DNA of 64,000 nucleotides from the NCBI RefSeq assembly GCF_035271045.1, contig NZ_DATESC010000007.1, positions 62,001 to 126,000 on the forward strand, read 5' to 3'. The stretch comes from Marinospirillum sp035271045 (GTDB lineage: Bacteria; Pseudomonadota; Gammaproteobacteria; Pseudomonadales; Halomonadaceae). Shown in pieces: positions 16,424 through 25,361 of this stretch (position 1 is its first letter; each line of letters starts with the position of its first letter). The notes under the pieces were generated by a model. That model made no database searches, had not been told where the DNA came from, and saw only the letters and a program-made list of their open reading frames with translations. The position numbers and the translations under genes are program-made.

Positions 16424-17968
16424 TCCTTCTGGTTCTAAGGGTTCTAACCTAAAGTGATTAAATTCACCGGGGCTACTGATAAGCTCGATTAACTTAGCTT
16501 CTGCTACACCTTGGCTATAACTGATCTCAACTTTCTGTCCTTCACGAAAGGATAACAACGGGGCTATAAGGCCTGCGGCTATACCTAATACTTGCAGTTC
16601 AGGTATTAAAAAACCGGGCATAAAATCTTTAGGTTCACCTATTTTTATAATGGGTTTTACGGCGCAAGGCTGCATTCGCCCGCCAAGCCGTTCTACACCT
16701 AGCTGCTGACCTTCTTTAACTTCTCTAACCCATCGAATTAAACCCGCTTGCCAAGGCTCGTTGGTCTGTTCTTTAAAAGCCACTAACTCGCCCGTTTTTA
16801 GTTTGTTGTTTGCTTCGCCAGACCAAAGTAAGCAATAACCCGTAGCGCTAGCATTAATTTGTGTTAGTAAATGTATAGGGTGGCGTTTGTTCAGTTCTTT
16901 TTCTAATGAAGTGTTTAAGTCAGCCTCTGCGGGTGCTGGGTCGTTACGATGAGTGATAAGTGTCGATAAAGTGCGCCGGTTGTTCATGTGGAAGTGTGCG
17001 CTGCGTAAGCCAAGTACCAATGTTATGGGTTTATTAGTGTCTATGCGTGTGGTGATGCGTTTAGAGATTTCACCTAAACACGCTGCTAGGTGCTGAATAA
17101 GTTGCTTACTTAGTGCGCTTTTAGCCAGTGTTTCGACCAGTGTATCTGCCAACATTCGCGTGTCTAACGCTAAACCTCTATTTTTAGCACTGGCGCTTAG
17201 TGTTGTTGTATTCGCGTCGTTTAAACAAGCCCGTTGAGGGCGGTAGTTATTGTCTGCAGTTATTACAAATAGGCGGTGAGGATGGTTATAAGCGAGTCGA
17301 TTAATTAACCGACTCCACTCGCCTAGCAGTGGATAAACTTGGTTTATTTCGTCTTTACGCAAGTTTTCTGCTTGGATTAACCCTAATAGTACGGCTTGAA
17401 AGTAAATCTGTTCGCAGTTTAAAGGTGCTGTTTCTTTTAAATTTTTGTGTTGTAAGCGGCTTTGACAAGCAAGGTTGTAAAGCAAATTAAGTTCTGACCA
17501 GCTAGTTTTGGGTGCGTTAATGCTTAGTAAACAAGCCCTTAAAATAATAGCGCTGCTGTTTTCGAGTGCAGCAAACAAGGCTTGTAGTAAACTACGTGCC
17601 AAAATAGGTGGCTGTAGTTGATCCCTTAGTTTAAGTAAATCATTGACAACACGCTTATAACCTTGTGCCATTTTATGCTGTAAGTTTTGAGCTTGGTCGC
17701 CTTCATTTTGTAAATGGCTGTTTCTGTCCAAGGCTTGTGTTGCTTTGGTAACAGCCGGTTGCAGCAAATTCAACCATTCTAAACGGCGTAAAGGTAATAG
17801 TTTAAGTTGATTGAATTCGCTTAATAGGTCGTTTAATTTTTGACTGCAAATACTTGGATGACTTAAAGGCAGCGTGTTAAGCCAGTTTTCTAAAGCATCC
17901 AGCTTTAAAGTACAACCATTAAGTTGATCGCGGTTTAGTTCAGGAAGATCAAAAAGTAACAAGCTCAT
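16409..17968 (-). CDS. Large conserved protein with PilZ-like C-terminal region
   Basis: 519 residues from the ATG at 17968 (MSLLLFDLPELN). A TTG 33 bases further upstream is in frame but less convincing. The N-terminal 330 residues are helical, Leu/Gln-rich and not assigned to a known domain. The C-terminal part (about 345-450) contains INASATGYCLLWS, GELVAF and GLIRWVREVKEGQQLGVERLGG, the pattern of PilZ-like beta-barrel domains in proteins of this group. The RxxxR c-di-GMP ligand motif is not evident, so binding is doubtful. Homologues in pseudomonads are often labelled molecular chaperone without good evidence. It lies 39 bases after epmB and is probably co-transcribed. Confidence 0.7.
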   Translation of the reverse strand: MSLLLFDLPELNRDQLNGCTLKLDALENWLNTLPLSHPSICSQKLNDLLSEFNQLKLLPLRRLEWLNLLQPAVTKATQALDRNSHLQNEGDQAQNLQHKMAQGYKRVVNDLLKLRDQLQPPILARSLLQALFAALENSSAIILRACLLSINAPKTSWSELNLLYNLACQSRLQHKNLKETAPLNCEQIYFQAVLLGLIQAENLRKDEINQVYPLLGEWSRLINRLAYNHPHRLFVITADNNYRPQRACLNDANTTTLSASAKNRGLALDTRMLADTLVETLAKSALSKQLIQHLAACLGEISKRITTRIDTNKPITLVLGLRSAHFHMNNRRTLSTLITHRNDPAPAEADLNTSLEKELNKRHPIHLLTQINASATGYCLLWSGEANNKLKTGELVAFKEQTNEPWQAGLIRWVREVKEGQQLGVERLGGRMQPCAVKPIIKIGEPKDFMPGFLIPELQVLGIAAGLIAPLLSFREGQKVEISYSQGVAEAKLIELISSPGEFNHFRLEPLEPEGLDLH

Positions 17969-18007
17969 GGTGCGTTCAATTCTCTTTAGTTTTGTTGCCA
18001 ACCTTGG

Positions 18008-19021
18008 CTACCACCCTAATGGTGTTTTGGCGGGTTTGTCTGGGTATTCACGCACTAATTTAGGGACTAAAAAACCGGGTAAAATGGCTAGTAATTCTGC
18101 ATAAATTTGCCGTGCTTGTTGATCGTCCACTGAAAAATGCGATGCCCCAGCGACTGGATCAAATGCGTGTAAATAGTAAGGCATGATGCCGTGTGTAAAT
18201 AACGCTTCTGACAATTCAGCAAGAATACTAGCTTGATTGTTGATGTTATGTAATAGCACGTTTTGGTTATAAAGTAATATATTAGCCTCTTTAAGACGCT
18301 GCACGGCTTGAATAAGTTCCGAACCTATTTCTTGTGGATGGTTGATGTGCAGCACCATAATGACTTTTAGGCGTGTGCTGGTTGCCCAGTTTAAAAATTC
18401 TGAATTAATGCGTGAGGGTATGACTACGGGTAAGCGGGTATGAAGGCGTAGTCGGCTAAGCTGTGGCAGGGTTTCTAACTGTTGCACTTGGGCGGCTAAG
18501 CGTGAATCGGGTGTTGCCAGTGGATCACCGCCTGAAAAAATCACTTCATTGACGCTGGGGTGTTGTTGTAAATAGTTTAAGATGGCGGGCATTTTGCTAG
18601 TGCTTAGGCTGTTGTCTGCATAAGGAAAATGCCTGCGAAAGCAGTAGCGGCAGTTAATCGCGCAAGCTCCGCTAGTGGTTAGTAATACACGCGATTTATA
18701 CTTGTGAATTAACCCAGGTAACGGATTGTAGTCTTGCTCTTGCAGCGGGTCGGTAACAAAACCTTGCGTTGTTAAGCTTTCTGCACCCAGTGGTAGCACT
18801 TGTAGCAGTAGTGGATCATGTGGATTACCCTTTTGCATTAGGTCGATAAACGGCTGTGGTACTAAGGTTTTGAATAGCTTGTGTCCGGCTTCTAAGCCTG
18901 CTAAACCACCAGGTAGGTCGGCTGGATTTATTTCAAGTTGGCGGCAAAGCGCTAAAGGATCGCGGATAGCGTTTTTTAGTCGCTCGACCCAGTGGTGAGT
19001 TTCTGTGGTATTGGGTATCAT
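18008..19021 (-). CDS. epmB: EF-P beta-lysylation protein EpmB (lysine 2,3-aminomutase-like)
   Basis: Radical SAM, PLP-dependent aminomutase that converts (S)-alpha-lysine to (R)-beta-lysine for modification of elongation factor P. 337 residues. The radical SAM cysteines are in CAINCRYC (C120, C124, C127), followed by the VIFSGGDPLATPD segment, and the C-terminal PLP-lysine region has PKLVREYPDK. Length matches E. coli YjeK (342). It starts 57 bases from the divergent efp gene, giving a compact EF-P module together with epmA. Confidence 0.95.
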   Translation of the reverse strand: MIPNTTETHHWVERLKNAIRDPLALCRQLEINPADLPGGLAGLEAGHKLFKTLVPQPFIDLMQKGNPHDPLLLQVLPLGAESLTTQGFVTDPLQEQDYNPLPGLIHKYKSRVLLTTSGACAINCRYCFRRHFPYADNSLSTSKMPAILNYLQQHPSVNEVIFSGGDPLATPDSRLAAQVQQLETLPQLSRLRLHTRLPVVIPSRINSEFLNWATSTRLKVIMVLHINHPQEIGSELIQAVQRLKEANILLYNQNVLLHNINNQASILAELSEALFTHGIMPYYLHAFDPVAGASHFSVDDQQARQIYAELLAILPGFLVPKLVREYPDKPAKTPLGW

Positions 19022-19078
19022 AAGTAACCGGCTTTTAGTGTTTTTTCTATCTTAATTATTTACTAGAGATCTGATTTT

Positions 19079-19645
19079 ATGGCGAATTACGCAACGAACG
19101 AATTTAAAGGTGGCCTCAAGTTTATGTTAGATGGTGACCCTTGTTCAATGATGGATATTGAGCATATTAAGCCCGGCAAAGGTCAGGCTTTTACGCGGGT
19201 GAAATACCGCAATCTAAACTCTGGACGTGTGGGTGAGAAAACCTTTAAGTCGGGTGATAGCGTTGAAGGTGCTGATGTTGTTGATACTGACATGGAATAT
19301 TTGTACACCGATGGTGAGTTTTGGCATTTTATGAAAACCGATGGCTCTTATGAGCAGTTGGGTGCCGATGCACGTGCTTTGGGTGATACTAGCAAGTGGT
19401 TGAAAGAACAGGAAGTGTACCTTGTTACCTTGTATAACGGTGCGCCAATTACCATTACGCCCCCTAATTTTATTGTTTTGCCTGTTGTTGAAACCGATCC
19501 AGGTTTAAAAGGTGACACCGCACAAGGTGGTTCTAAGCCAGCCATTCTTCCTACCGGCGCTTCGGTGCGTGTACCTTTATTTGTGAATGAAGGTGATTTA
19601 TTAAAAATTGATACGCGCACTGGTGAGTATGTCAGCCGCGCTTAA
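19079..19645 (+). CDS. efp: Translation elongation factor P
   Basis: 188-residue ribosome factor that relieves stalling at polyproline stretches. Three OB-like domains; the modified lysine is K34 in the loop KPGKGQAF (32-38 region), exactly where EpmA attaches beta-lysine in E. coli. The presence of epmA and epmB next to it, and of lysine rather than arginine at this position, indicates the beta-lysine pathway rather than the EarP rhamnose pathway of pseudomonads. Its last 17 bases overlap the start of epmA. Confidence 0.97.
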   Translation: MANYATNEFKGGLKFMLDGDPCSMMDIEHIKPGKGQAFTRVKYRNLNSGRVGEKTFKSGDSVEGADVVDTDMEYLYTDGEFWHFMKTDGSYEQLGADARALGDTSKWLKEQEVYLVTLYNGAPITITPPNFIVLPVVETDPGLKGDTAQGGSKPAILPTGASVRVPLFVNEGDLLKIDTRTGEYVSRA

Positions 19646-20582
19646 TACCCTGCTTAGAAAACGTGCCGAGCTTTTAGTCATAGCTCGGCTGTTTTTTGCA
19701 ACACGCGGTGTGTTAGAAGTGAATACGCCCGTACTCGCCCCTGCCGGTTCTACCGACCCGTTGCTTGATTCGTTTACTACTCAGCTAAACGGTGGTTCTG
19801 CTCCTTCGCAATACCTGTACTTACAAACCTCACCTGAATTTTACATGAAACGTTTGTTAGCAGCGGGTAGCGGCGCTATTTATCAGTTAGTGCCGTGCTT
19901 TCGCAATGGTGAACTAAGCCAGCGTCATAATCCTGAGTTTTTAATGCTGGAATGGTATCGCCCCGCGTGGACTTTGGCAGAATTAGAAACCGAATGTTGT
20001 GCTTTGGTGGATGATTTATTAGGCGCTGCACCTTATACGCGGTTAACTTATAAGCAAGCGTTTATTGATTTTGTGGGGCTAGATCCTTTTGCTGCTTCGC
20101 AAGAAAATTTGCGCCAAGCTTGCGTGGCTTGCTCTGGTATAGCTGCTGAACAGCTAGACCGTGACGGCTGTTTAGATTTATTGCTAAGTCACAAATTAGA
20201 GCCTGCACTCAAAAACTTAGGGCGAGTTATTGTGTATGAATTCCCTGCTAGCCAAGCGGCTTTAGCAAAGATTCATCAAGATAAATCGGGCAATAAAGTG
20301 GCTAGCCGTTTTGAGTTATATGTGGACGGTTTAGAGCTGGCTAACGCTTATGAAGAATTAACCGCTGCGACCGAGCAAGCAGCGCGTTTTGCAGCAGATA
20401 ACCAGCAACGCCTTGCTTTGGGTAAGCCTGAAGTTGTGGTTGATGTTAAGTTGCTAAAAGCCTTGCAACAGGGTTTACCTGAATGCAGCGGTATTGCTTT
20501 GGGCTTTGACCGCTTAATTATGTTGGCGTGTGGTGCGGCTTCATTAGACGATGTACAAACGTTTAGCGCCTATCGTTGGTAA
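19629..20582 (+). CDS. epmA: EF-P lysine ligase EpmA (GenX/PoxA/YjeA)
   Basis: Class-II lysyl-tRNA-synthetase-like enzyme that ligates beta-lysine to EF-P K34. 317 residues from the ATG at 19629, which has GGTGAG upstream and lies inside the end of efp; an earlier in-frame start (19608) is less likely. Motif 2 region CFRNGELSQRHNPEF (about 98-112) and the C-terminal motif 3 GIALGFDRLIML are present, and there is no N-terminal anticodon-binding domain, as expected. The stop codon falls in the first unit of a 15-bp tandem repeat (20574-20612). Confidence 0.95.
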   Translation: MSAALNTLLRKRAELLVIARLFFATRGVLEVNTPVLAPAGSTDPLLDSFTTQLNGGSAPSQYLYLQTSPEFYMKRLLAAGSGAIYQLVPCFRNGELSQRHNPEFLMLEWYRPAWTLAELETECCALVDDLLGAAPYTRLTYKQAFIDFVGLDPFAASQENLRQACVACSGIAAEQLDRDGCLDLLLSHKLEPALKNLGRVIVYEFPASQAALAKIHQDKSGNKVASRFELYVDGLELANAYEELTAATEQAARFAADNQQRLALGKPEVVVDVKLLKALQQGLPECSGIALGFDRLIMLACGAASLDDVQTFSAYRW

Positions 20583-20612
20583 GTTCAGCGTTGGTAAGTT
20601 CAGCGTTGGTAA
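20574..20612 (+). repeat. 15-bp tandem repeat, 2.6 copies, spanning the epmA stop
   Basis: CGTTGGTAAGTTCAG is present at 20574-20588 and 20589-20603 and partially (CGTTGGTAA) at 20604-20612. Because the unit is 15 bases, the epmA frame reads Arg-Trp-stop three times in succession. It ends 15 bases before the start of the yheU-like gene. Confidence 0.9.
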
Positions 20613-20626
20613 AAAGAAGGATTGTT

Positions 20627-20905
20627 ATGAATTCACCCATGTATCAACGCTTTGTGGAAATTCCTGCTTCTTTGTTGCAGGCAGAAACCTTAGGCGCTTT
20701 GCTAGAAGTATTTGTGACTCGCCAAGGTTATGACACCACCACCGAAGAAGGCATTCACAACTGGACAGACCAAGTAAAAAACCAGTTAGCCAAGGGTGAT
20801 TTGGTTATTTTGCACGATATAGAAACCGAAACCACCGAAGTTATGACGCTACAACAAGCCAAGAGTTTTATGAAGGGGTTGGATGCTTTAAACGAAGATA
20901 TCTAA
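20627..20905 (+). CDS. YheU-family (UPF0270) small protein
   Basis: 92-residue cytosolic protein of unknown function. The core VEIPASLLQAETLGALLEVFVTRQGYD, with NQLAKGDLVILHD and a final MTLQQAKSF, matches the UPF0270/YheU pattern. The ATG at 20627 has AAGAAGG nine bases upstream. Longer frames starting at 20576 translate the tandem repeat and are rejected. The 3' end overlaps the convergent MATE gene by 38 bases. Probably in the efp-epmA transcript. Confidence 0.8.
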   Translation: MNSPMYQRFVEIPASLLQAETLGALLEVFVTRQGYDTTTEEGIHNWTDQVKNQLAKGDLVILHDIETETTEVMTLQQAKSFMKGLDALNEDI

Positions 20906-22205
20906 GTCCCTGTTGGTACATTTGCCAAGCCACTAAGCCTGCCAGTAAATTCCCCACCAAAGCCCCTGTAAATAAGCTGTTAATGCCCCCTAAATAAGCA
21001 CCTGCCCATAAAAAGGGTAGGTAGCAGGCAAATAACCGTAAAATAGAAATTATTAGCGCTCTAACTGGCATTCCTAGTGCGTTGCTGACGGAAACCATAA
21101 GAATGCACACGCCTAGGCCAGTGTAACTAATGGGTAGTTTTAGTAAATAGTCCATCACTAGCATTGAAACTTTTGGATTGCTGGTTAGTTGTTGAGTCAG
21201 TGGTTGACTTAGTGCCAACCAAATCAGCGCAACAGCCAACTGCCAAACGAGCGTAAAACCTACGGCTAAACGAATTAGCATTTCTACTGATGCCCAGTCT
21301 TTAGCCCCCGCAAAACGCCCTAATAAAGGTGGTAAAGACATGGTTAACGCTAGCACTATTACAATTGAGAAAAGCTCTAAACGTGCGCCTAAACCCCAAG
21401 CTGCAACGGCAGCAATGCCAAAATTTGCCACTAAACCTGTGGCTAATAACGCTGCGATTGCTGGCATAAGTTGGCTAAGCGCTGCAGGACCTGCCATAGC
21501 AAACAGGCCACGTATTTCGGTTAGGCGATTAAGCTGAGTAAAATTTAAGCTAATTAAGTTTTTTTTCCATAAACGTGGGAAGGTAAAAATACCACCCACG
21601 GCAAAAGCTGCCACGGTTGCCCAAGCTGCACCGTTTAAACCCCAGCCAAAAGTGAAGATAAACAGTGGGTCTAAAATTAAGTTAAGGCTGCTAACCAAAA
21701 CCATCATTAAGCCGGTAAAACGTGCATCACCATTGGCACGGTGTTGGCTGTAACCTAAATAAACCACAGCGCCCAGCCAAGCACTTAATAACCAAGGCAG
21801 CCAAAAGCTTTCTATTAGTGGTTTTAGGCTTAGGTCGACACCTAAAAAGTCTAAAATTAAATGCCTTGCAAACCAAACAATTAAGCTAAGTAGCGCTAAT
21901 AAACCACTACCAATCACTAAAATTAAACCACCTTGTTGCTTGGCTTGTTGTTGATGCCCAGCGCCTAATGTGCGTGAGATAATGGCAGTAGTGGCGATGC
22001 CTAAACCAATTTGCAGGCCAATAATAATTTGTTGTACTGGCAGGGTAAAACCTAAAGCCGCTAGCGGATCAACACCTAAAATGGCTATCCAAGCGGCATC
22101 AACCAGTTGGTAGCTCATTAAAGCCAATACCCCAAAGAGCATTGGCCAAGTCATTTGGTAAAGGGTTTTACCTAAACCGTTTTCTTTTATTTGCTGGGTA
22201 TTCAT
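20868..22205 (-). CDS. MATE family multidrug/metabolite exporter
   Basis: 445-residue inner-membrane protein with about twelve hydrophobic helices in two repeated halves. The N-terminal half has TLYQMTWPMLFGVLALMSYQLVDAAWIAILG and the LAALGFTLPVQQ loop, typical of the NorM/DinF group of cation-coupled exporters. Substrate unknown. It starts 2 bases after the stop of the small gene 22208-22597, indicating an operon prlC - small gene - MATE. Its last 38 bases overlap the yheU-like gene on the other strand. Confidence 0.9.
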   Translation of the reverse strand: MNTQQIKENGLGKTLYQMTWPMLFGVLALMSYQLVDAAWIAILGVDPLAALGFTLPVQQIIIGLQIGLGIATTAIISRTLGAGHQQQAKQQGGLILVIGSGLLALLSLIVWFARHLILDFLGVDLSLKPLIESFWLPWLLSAWLGAVVYLGYSQHRANGDARFTGLMMVLVSSLNLILDPLFIFTFGWGLNGAAWATVAAFAVGGIFTFPRLWKKNLISLNFTQLNRLTEIRGLFAMAGPAALSQLMPAIAALLATGLVANFGIAAVAAWGLGARLELFSIVIVLALTMSLPPLLGRFAGAKDWASVEMLIRLAVGFTLVWQLAVALIWLALSQPLTQQLTSNPKVSMLVMDYLLKLPISYTGLGVCILMVSVSNALGMPVRALIISILRLFACYLPFLWAGAYLGGINSLFTGALVGNLLAGLVAWQMYQQGLRYLRLKHPTPS

Positions 22206-22207
22206 GC

Positions 22208-22597
22208 TTACTTTTTAAGTTCGCTTATCCATTCCAGCATGGTTTGGTGCATGGCTGGGTTGGGCGCTTCTAAAAAGACGATGGTGAAACGGTCTTCTAG
22301 TTCTGTAATACCAATAGAGCGAGGGCGTGGACCAAGTGCTAGTGGATTGGGGATTTTAATACCAAAGCAAAAAATAATGTGCTTAGCCGCGCTAATGTTG
22401 GCTGCAATTTCGCCTTCAGGCAAAGTGTTGGTATGAGCGTAATGATCAAATTCAGCAATTTTTACGGCAATTGGATTGCTTTCAATTTTATCGCTGAAGA
22501 ACTTTAAAAAATCATCCACACTTTTGAATGGCGTGTCAGTTTTTAAAATATCTATATGGTGAGTGGGGTACTTATCCATAAAGTTTGTAAATTGCAT
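22208..22597 (-). CDS. Conserved small protein of unknown function (DUF6858-like?)
   Basis: 129-residue soluble protein. Visible features: a helical N-terminus with FMDKYPTHHIDILKTDT, a central FDHYAHTNTLPEGEI segment, AAKHIIFCFGIKIPNPLALGPRPRSIG, and a short amphipathic C-terminus. It recalls the family I know as DUF6858, but I cannot verify that. A good ribosome site (AGGAACTC) precedes the ATG. Sandwiched between prlC and the MATE exporter with almost no spacing. Confidence 0.72.
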   Translation of the reverse strand: MQFTNFMDKYPTHHIDILKTDTPFKSVDDFLKFFSDKIESNPIAVKIAEFDHYAHTNTLPEGEIAANISAAKHIIFCFGIKIPNPLALGPRPRSIGITELEDRFTIVFLEAPNPAMHQTMLEWISELKK

Positions 22598-22621
22598 ATT
22601 GAGTTCCTGTTCGTTAAAAAA

Positions 22622-24670
22622 TTAAGCGGCAGTAATGCCAGCGTGCCGCAGCAATGCATCAATGTTGGGTTCACGGCCTCGAAATCGGATAAATAAATCC
22701 ATTGCATCTTCTGAGCCACCTTTTTCTAAAATGCTTTGGCAAAAGCGTAGACCTGTTTTTTGGTTAAAAGTGCCTTCTTCTTCAAAAGCACTAAAGGCAT
22801 CGGCTGATAAAACTTCTGCCCATTTGTAACTGTAATAACCCGCCGCATAACCACCAGCAAAAATGTGTGAAAAACTATTTTGGAAGCGGTTAAATTCAGC
22901 CGTAGGTACAACGCTGACGGCTTGGCGCACTTCATCTAATAAGGCTTGAATGGCTTGGGCGTTAGGTTGTTTAAGTTCTAAATGCAGGCGAAAATCAAAT
23001 AACGCTAATTCTAGCTGGCGTACCATTTGCATGGCGGATTGAAAGTTCTTTGCTGCTAGCATTTTTTCAAACAGCGCTTCGGGCAAAGGCTCGCCCGTTT
23101 CGACGTGCTTGGCAAACAAGTCTAGCCCTTCCCTTTCCCAACAGAAGTTTTCCATAAATTGGCTGGGTAGCTCTACTGCATCCCAAGCAACACCGTTAAT
23201 ACCTGAAACATCAGCTAGTTCAACTTGGGTTAGAATATGGTGTAAGCCGTGCCCAAATTCGTGAAATAAAGTAGTGACTTCGTTATGCGTTAACAGGCTG
23301 GGTTGATCGCCAACAGGTGGTGTGAAATTGCAGGTTAAATAAGCAACGGGCAATTGAATTTCGCCACTAGCCGTGCGGCGGCGGTTGCGGCAAACATCCA
23401 TCCACGCACCACCACGCTTGCCTTCACGCGCGAATAAATCTAAATAAAAACCGGCTAACGGTTGACCATTACGCAGCACTTGATAGTAGTGAGCATCTTT
23501 GTGCCAAGTGGTGATGCTGGCATTGTGTTTAAATTCGACATTAAATAGCTTGCTGATAACGTCAAACAATCCAGCAGTGACTTTATCTGCTGAAAACCAC
23601 GGGCGTAGTGTTTCTTGGCTAAGGTTGTAACGTGCCAGACGCAGCTTTTCGGAATAATAACCCACGTCCCAAGCTTTTAAGTTACTCACACCTTGTTGCT
23701 GAGCAAATGCTGTTAATTCTGCAAACTCTTGTTGTGCTTGCGGATAGGCTTTGGTGGCTAAATTATTTAAAAATGCCAAAACTTCGTCAGGGTTGCGTGC
23801 CATTTTACGTTCAACAGAAAGGTGTGCATAGGATTCAAAACCTAGCAGCTGCGCTTTTTCTGTTTTAAGTGCCAAAATTTCTTCCATTAATGGGGCGTTG
23901 TCAAAAGTAGTATTGGCTGCTTGATCTGAAGCACGGGTAACAAAGGCGGTATAGACTTCTTGGCGTAATTCACGGTTGTCAGCGTAGGTCATGACTGGTT
24001 GAAAGCTAGGGAAGTCTAAGGTAAACAAGTAGCCAGTTAGGTCTTTGGCTTTAGCCGCTGCTTTAGCCGATGCTTTAGCGGTTTCTGGTAAACCAGCTAG
24101 CTGGCTTTCATCCGTCACTAACTTTGTCCAAGCTTGAGTGGCATCTAAGGTGTGGTTAGAAAACTGATTACTTAATTCTGAAAGGCGTTGTTGAATTTGT
24201 GCAAAGCGCTGTTTTTTGGTTTCAGGTAAATCCACGCCACTTAAACGAAAATCCCTAAGCGCATTGCTGAGCATTTTTTGTTGCGCTGGATTTAATTGAG
24301 CTTCTTTATTATTAGCAAGGGCTTGGTAGGCTTTAAATAATTCAGGGTTTTGGTTAAACCAAGTGGCGTATTCTGAAAGCTTAGGCAAGCACGCTTGGTA
24401 AGCTTTGCGTAGTTCTGGGCTGTTTTTTACGCTGTTTAAATGGCTAACCGGCGACCAACTGCTGGATAAGCAGTCATCGGCTTCTTCAAGTGGCGTAATT
24501 AACTGCTGCCAAGTTAGGTTACTACTGGCTTGCGCTGCTTTAAGCGTGGTTTCTACGGTGGCTTTGTTTTTTGCTAATAAAGTTGTTAGCGCTGCGGTAA
24601 CGTGCTCGGGCTGAATTTTATCAAAAGGCGGTAAATCAGTGATATTCAGTAAAGGATTGCTGACGCTCAT
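22622..24670 (-). CDS. prlC: Oligopeptidase A
   Basis: Zinc metallopeptidase of family M3 that degrades short peptides, including cleaved signal peptides, in the cytoplasm. 682 residues from the ATG at 24670 (MSVSNPLLN), which follows GGAG; an in-frame upstream start at 24703 adds 11 residues without a better site. HEFGH (470-474) is the zinc motif, and the third ligand lies in the following WDAVELPSQFMENFCWE stretch. Length matches E. coli PrlC (680). First gene of a minus-strand operon. Confidence 0.95.
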   Translation of the reverse strand: MSVSNPLLNITDLPPFDKIQPEHVTAALTTLLAKNKATVETTLKAAQASSNLTWQQLITPLEEADDCLSSSWSPVSHLNSVKNSPELRKAYQACLPKLSEYATWFNQNPELFKAYQALANNKEAQLNPAQQKMLSNALRDFRLSGVDLPETKKQRFAQIQQRLSELSNQFSNHTLDATQAWTKLVTDESQLAGLPETAKASAKAAAKAKDLTGYLFTLDFPSFQPVMTYADNRELRQEVYTAFVTRASDQAANTTFDNAPLMEEILALKTEKAQLLGFESYAHLSVERKMARNPDEVLAFLNNLATKAYPQAQQEFAELTAFAQQQGVSNLKAWDVGYYSEKLRLARYNLSQETLRPWFSADKVTAGLFDVISKLFNVEFKHNASITTWHKDAHYYQVLRNGQPLAGFYLDLFAREGKRGGAWMDVCRNRRRTASGEIQLPVAYLTCNFTPPVGDQPSLLTHNEVTTLFHEFGHGLHHILTQVELADVSGINGVAWDAVELPSQFMENFCWEREGLDLFAKHVETGEPLPEALFEKMLAAKNFQSAMQMVRQLELALFDFRLHLELKQPNAQAIQALLDEVRQAVSVVPTAEFNRFQNSFSHIFAGGYAAGYYSYKWAEVLSADAFSAFEEEGTFNQKTGLRFCQSILEKGGSEDAMDLFIRFRGREPNIDALLRHAGITAA

Positions 24671-24818
24671 AAAAAACTCCATAGAAAAAGACTGGCGAAT
24701 CAAAATATATGAGGGCTAAGGATAGGGGTTTCAACTGACAAAAACTTGTTAGGGCGTTAAGCTTGCCTTATTGTTTGGTTTATAGATTGGTTTATTAAAA
24801 TTTTAGGAAGTGCTGTTA

Positions 24819-25361
24819 ATGACAATAAGAACGTATCAGGGTTTTACGCCCAAATTAGCTGCGGGTGTGTTTGTTGACCCCACTGCTGTTGTGTTGGGTG
24901 ATGTGGAATTGGGCGAAAATGTGTCTGTTTGGCCGATGGTGGTTATACGTGGTGATATGAATGCGATTCGTATTGGCAAAGCAACTAGCGTGCAAGACGG
25001 TGCTGTGCTGCACATTACCCATGCGAGTGATTATAACCCTGATGGCTTTGCGCTAATTATTGGTGAGGAAGTAACCATTGGCCATCAGGCCATACTACAC
25101 GGCTGTACGCTGGGTAATCGTGTTTTAGTAGGCATGGGCGCGATTGTAATGGACGGCGTTGTTGTTGAAGATGAGGTGATTATTGCGGCTGGTGCTTTGG
25201 TGCCACCTAACAAGAAATTGCGTACTGGTTACGTTTATGCCGGTAATCCAGCGCGTGAATTACGCGAAATTACTGAAAAAGAGCGGCGTTTCTTTAGTTA
25301 TTCCGCCGCTAATTATGTTGCCTTACAAGCCAAGCATCGCGCTGAAGGCTGGGAAGCTTAA
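24819..25361 (+). CDS. Gamma-class carbonic anhydrase-like protein (YrdA/CaiE group)
   Basis: 180-residue left-handed beta-helix protein with hexapeptide repeats (VVLGDVELGENVSVWPMVVIRGD and following). The histidines IGHQAILHGC and the VLHITH segment correspond to the zinc ligands of gamma carbonic anhydrases. YrdA-type proteins bind zinc but often have low activity. Start at 24819 (MTIRTYQ) with AGGAAG upstream. The stop codon is immediately followed by the ATG of the YjaG-like gene, so the two are coupled. Confidence 0.88.
   Translation: MTIRTYQGFTPKLAAGVFVDPTAVVLGDVELGENVSVWPMVVIRGDMNAIRIGKATSVQDGAVLHITHASDYNPDGFALIIGEEVTIGHQAILHGCTLGNRVLVGMGAIVMDGVVVEDEVIIAAGALVPPNKKLRTGYVYAGNPARELREITEKERRFFSYSAANYVALQAKHRAEGWEA

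Noticed and set aside
17969..18001. TTG start for the PilZ-like gene adding 11 residues
   Set aside because: Leader is basic and non-conserved in character; the ATG at 17968 gives a natural MSLLLFDLPEL start.
20576..20626. N-terminal extension of the yheU-like gene
   Set aside because: It would translate the tandem repeat (VSSALVSSALV); the ATG at 20627 has a good ribosome site and matches the family start.
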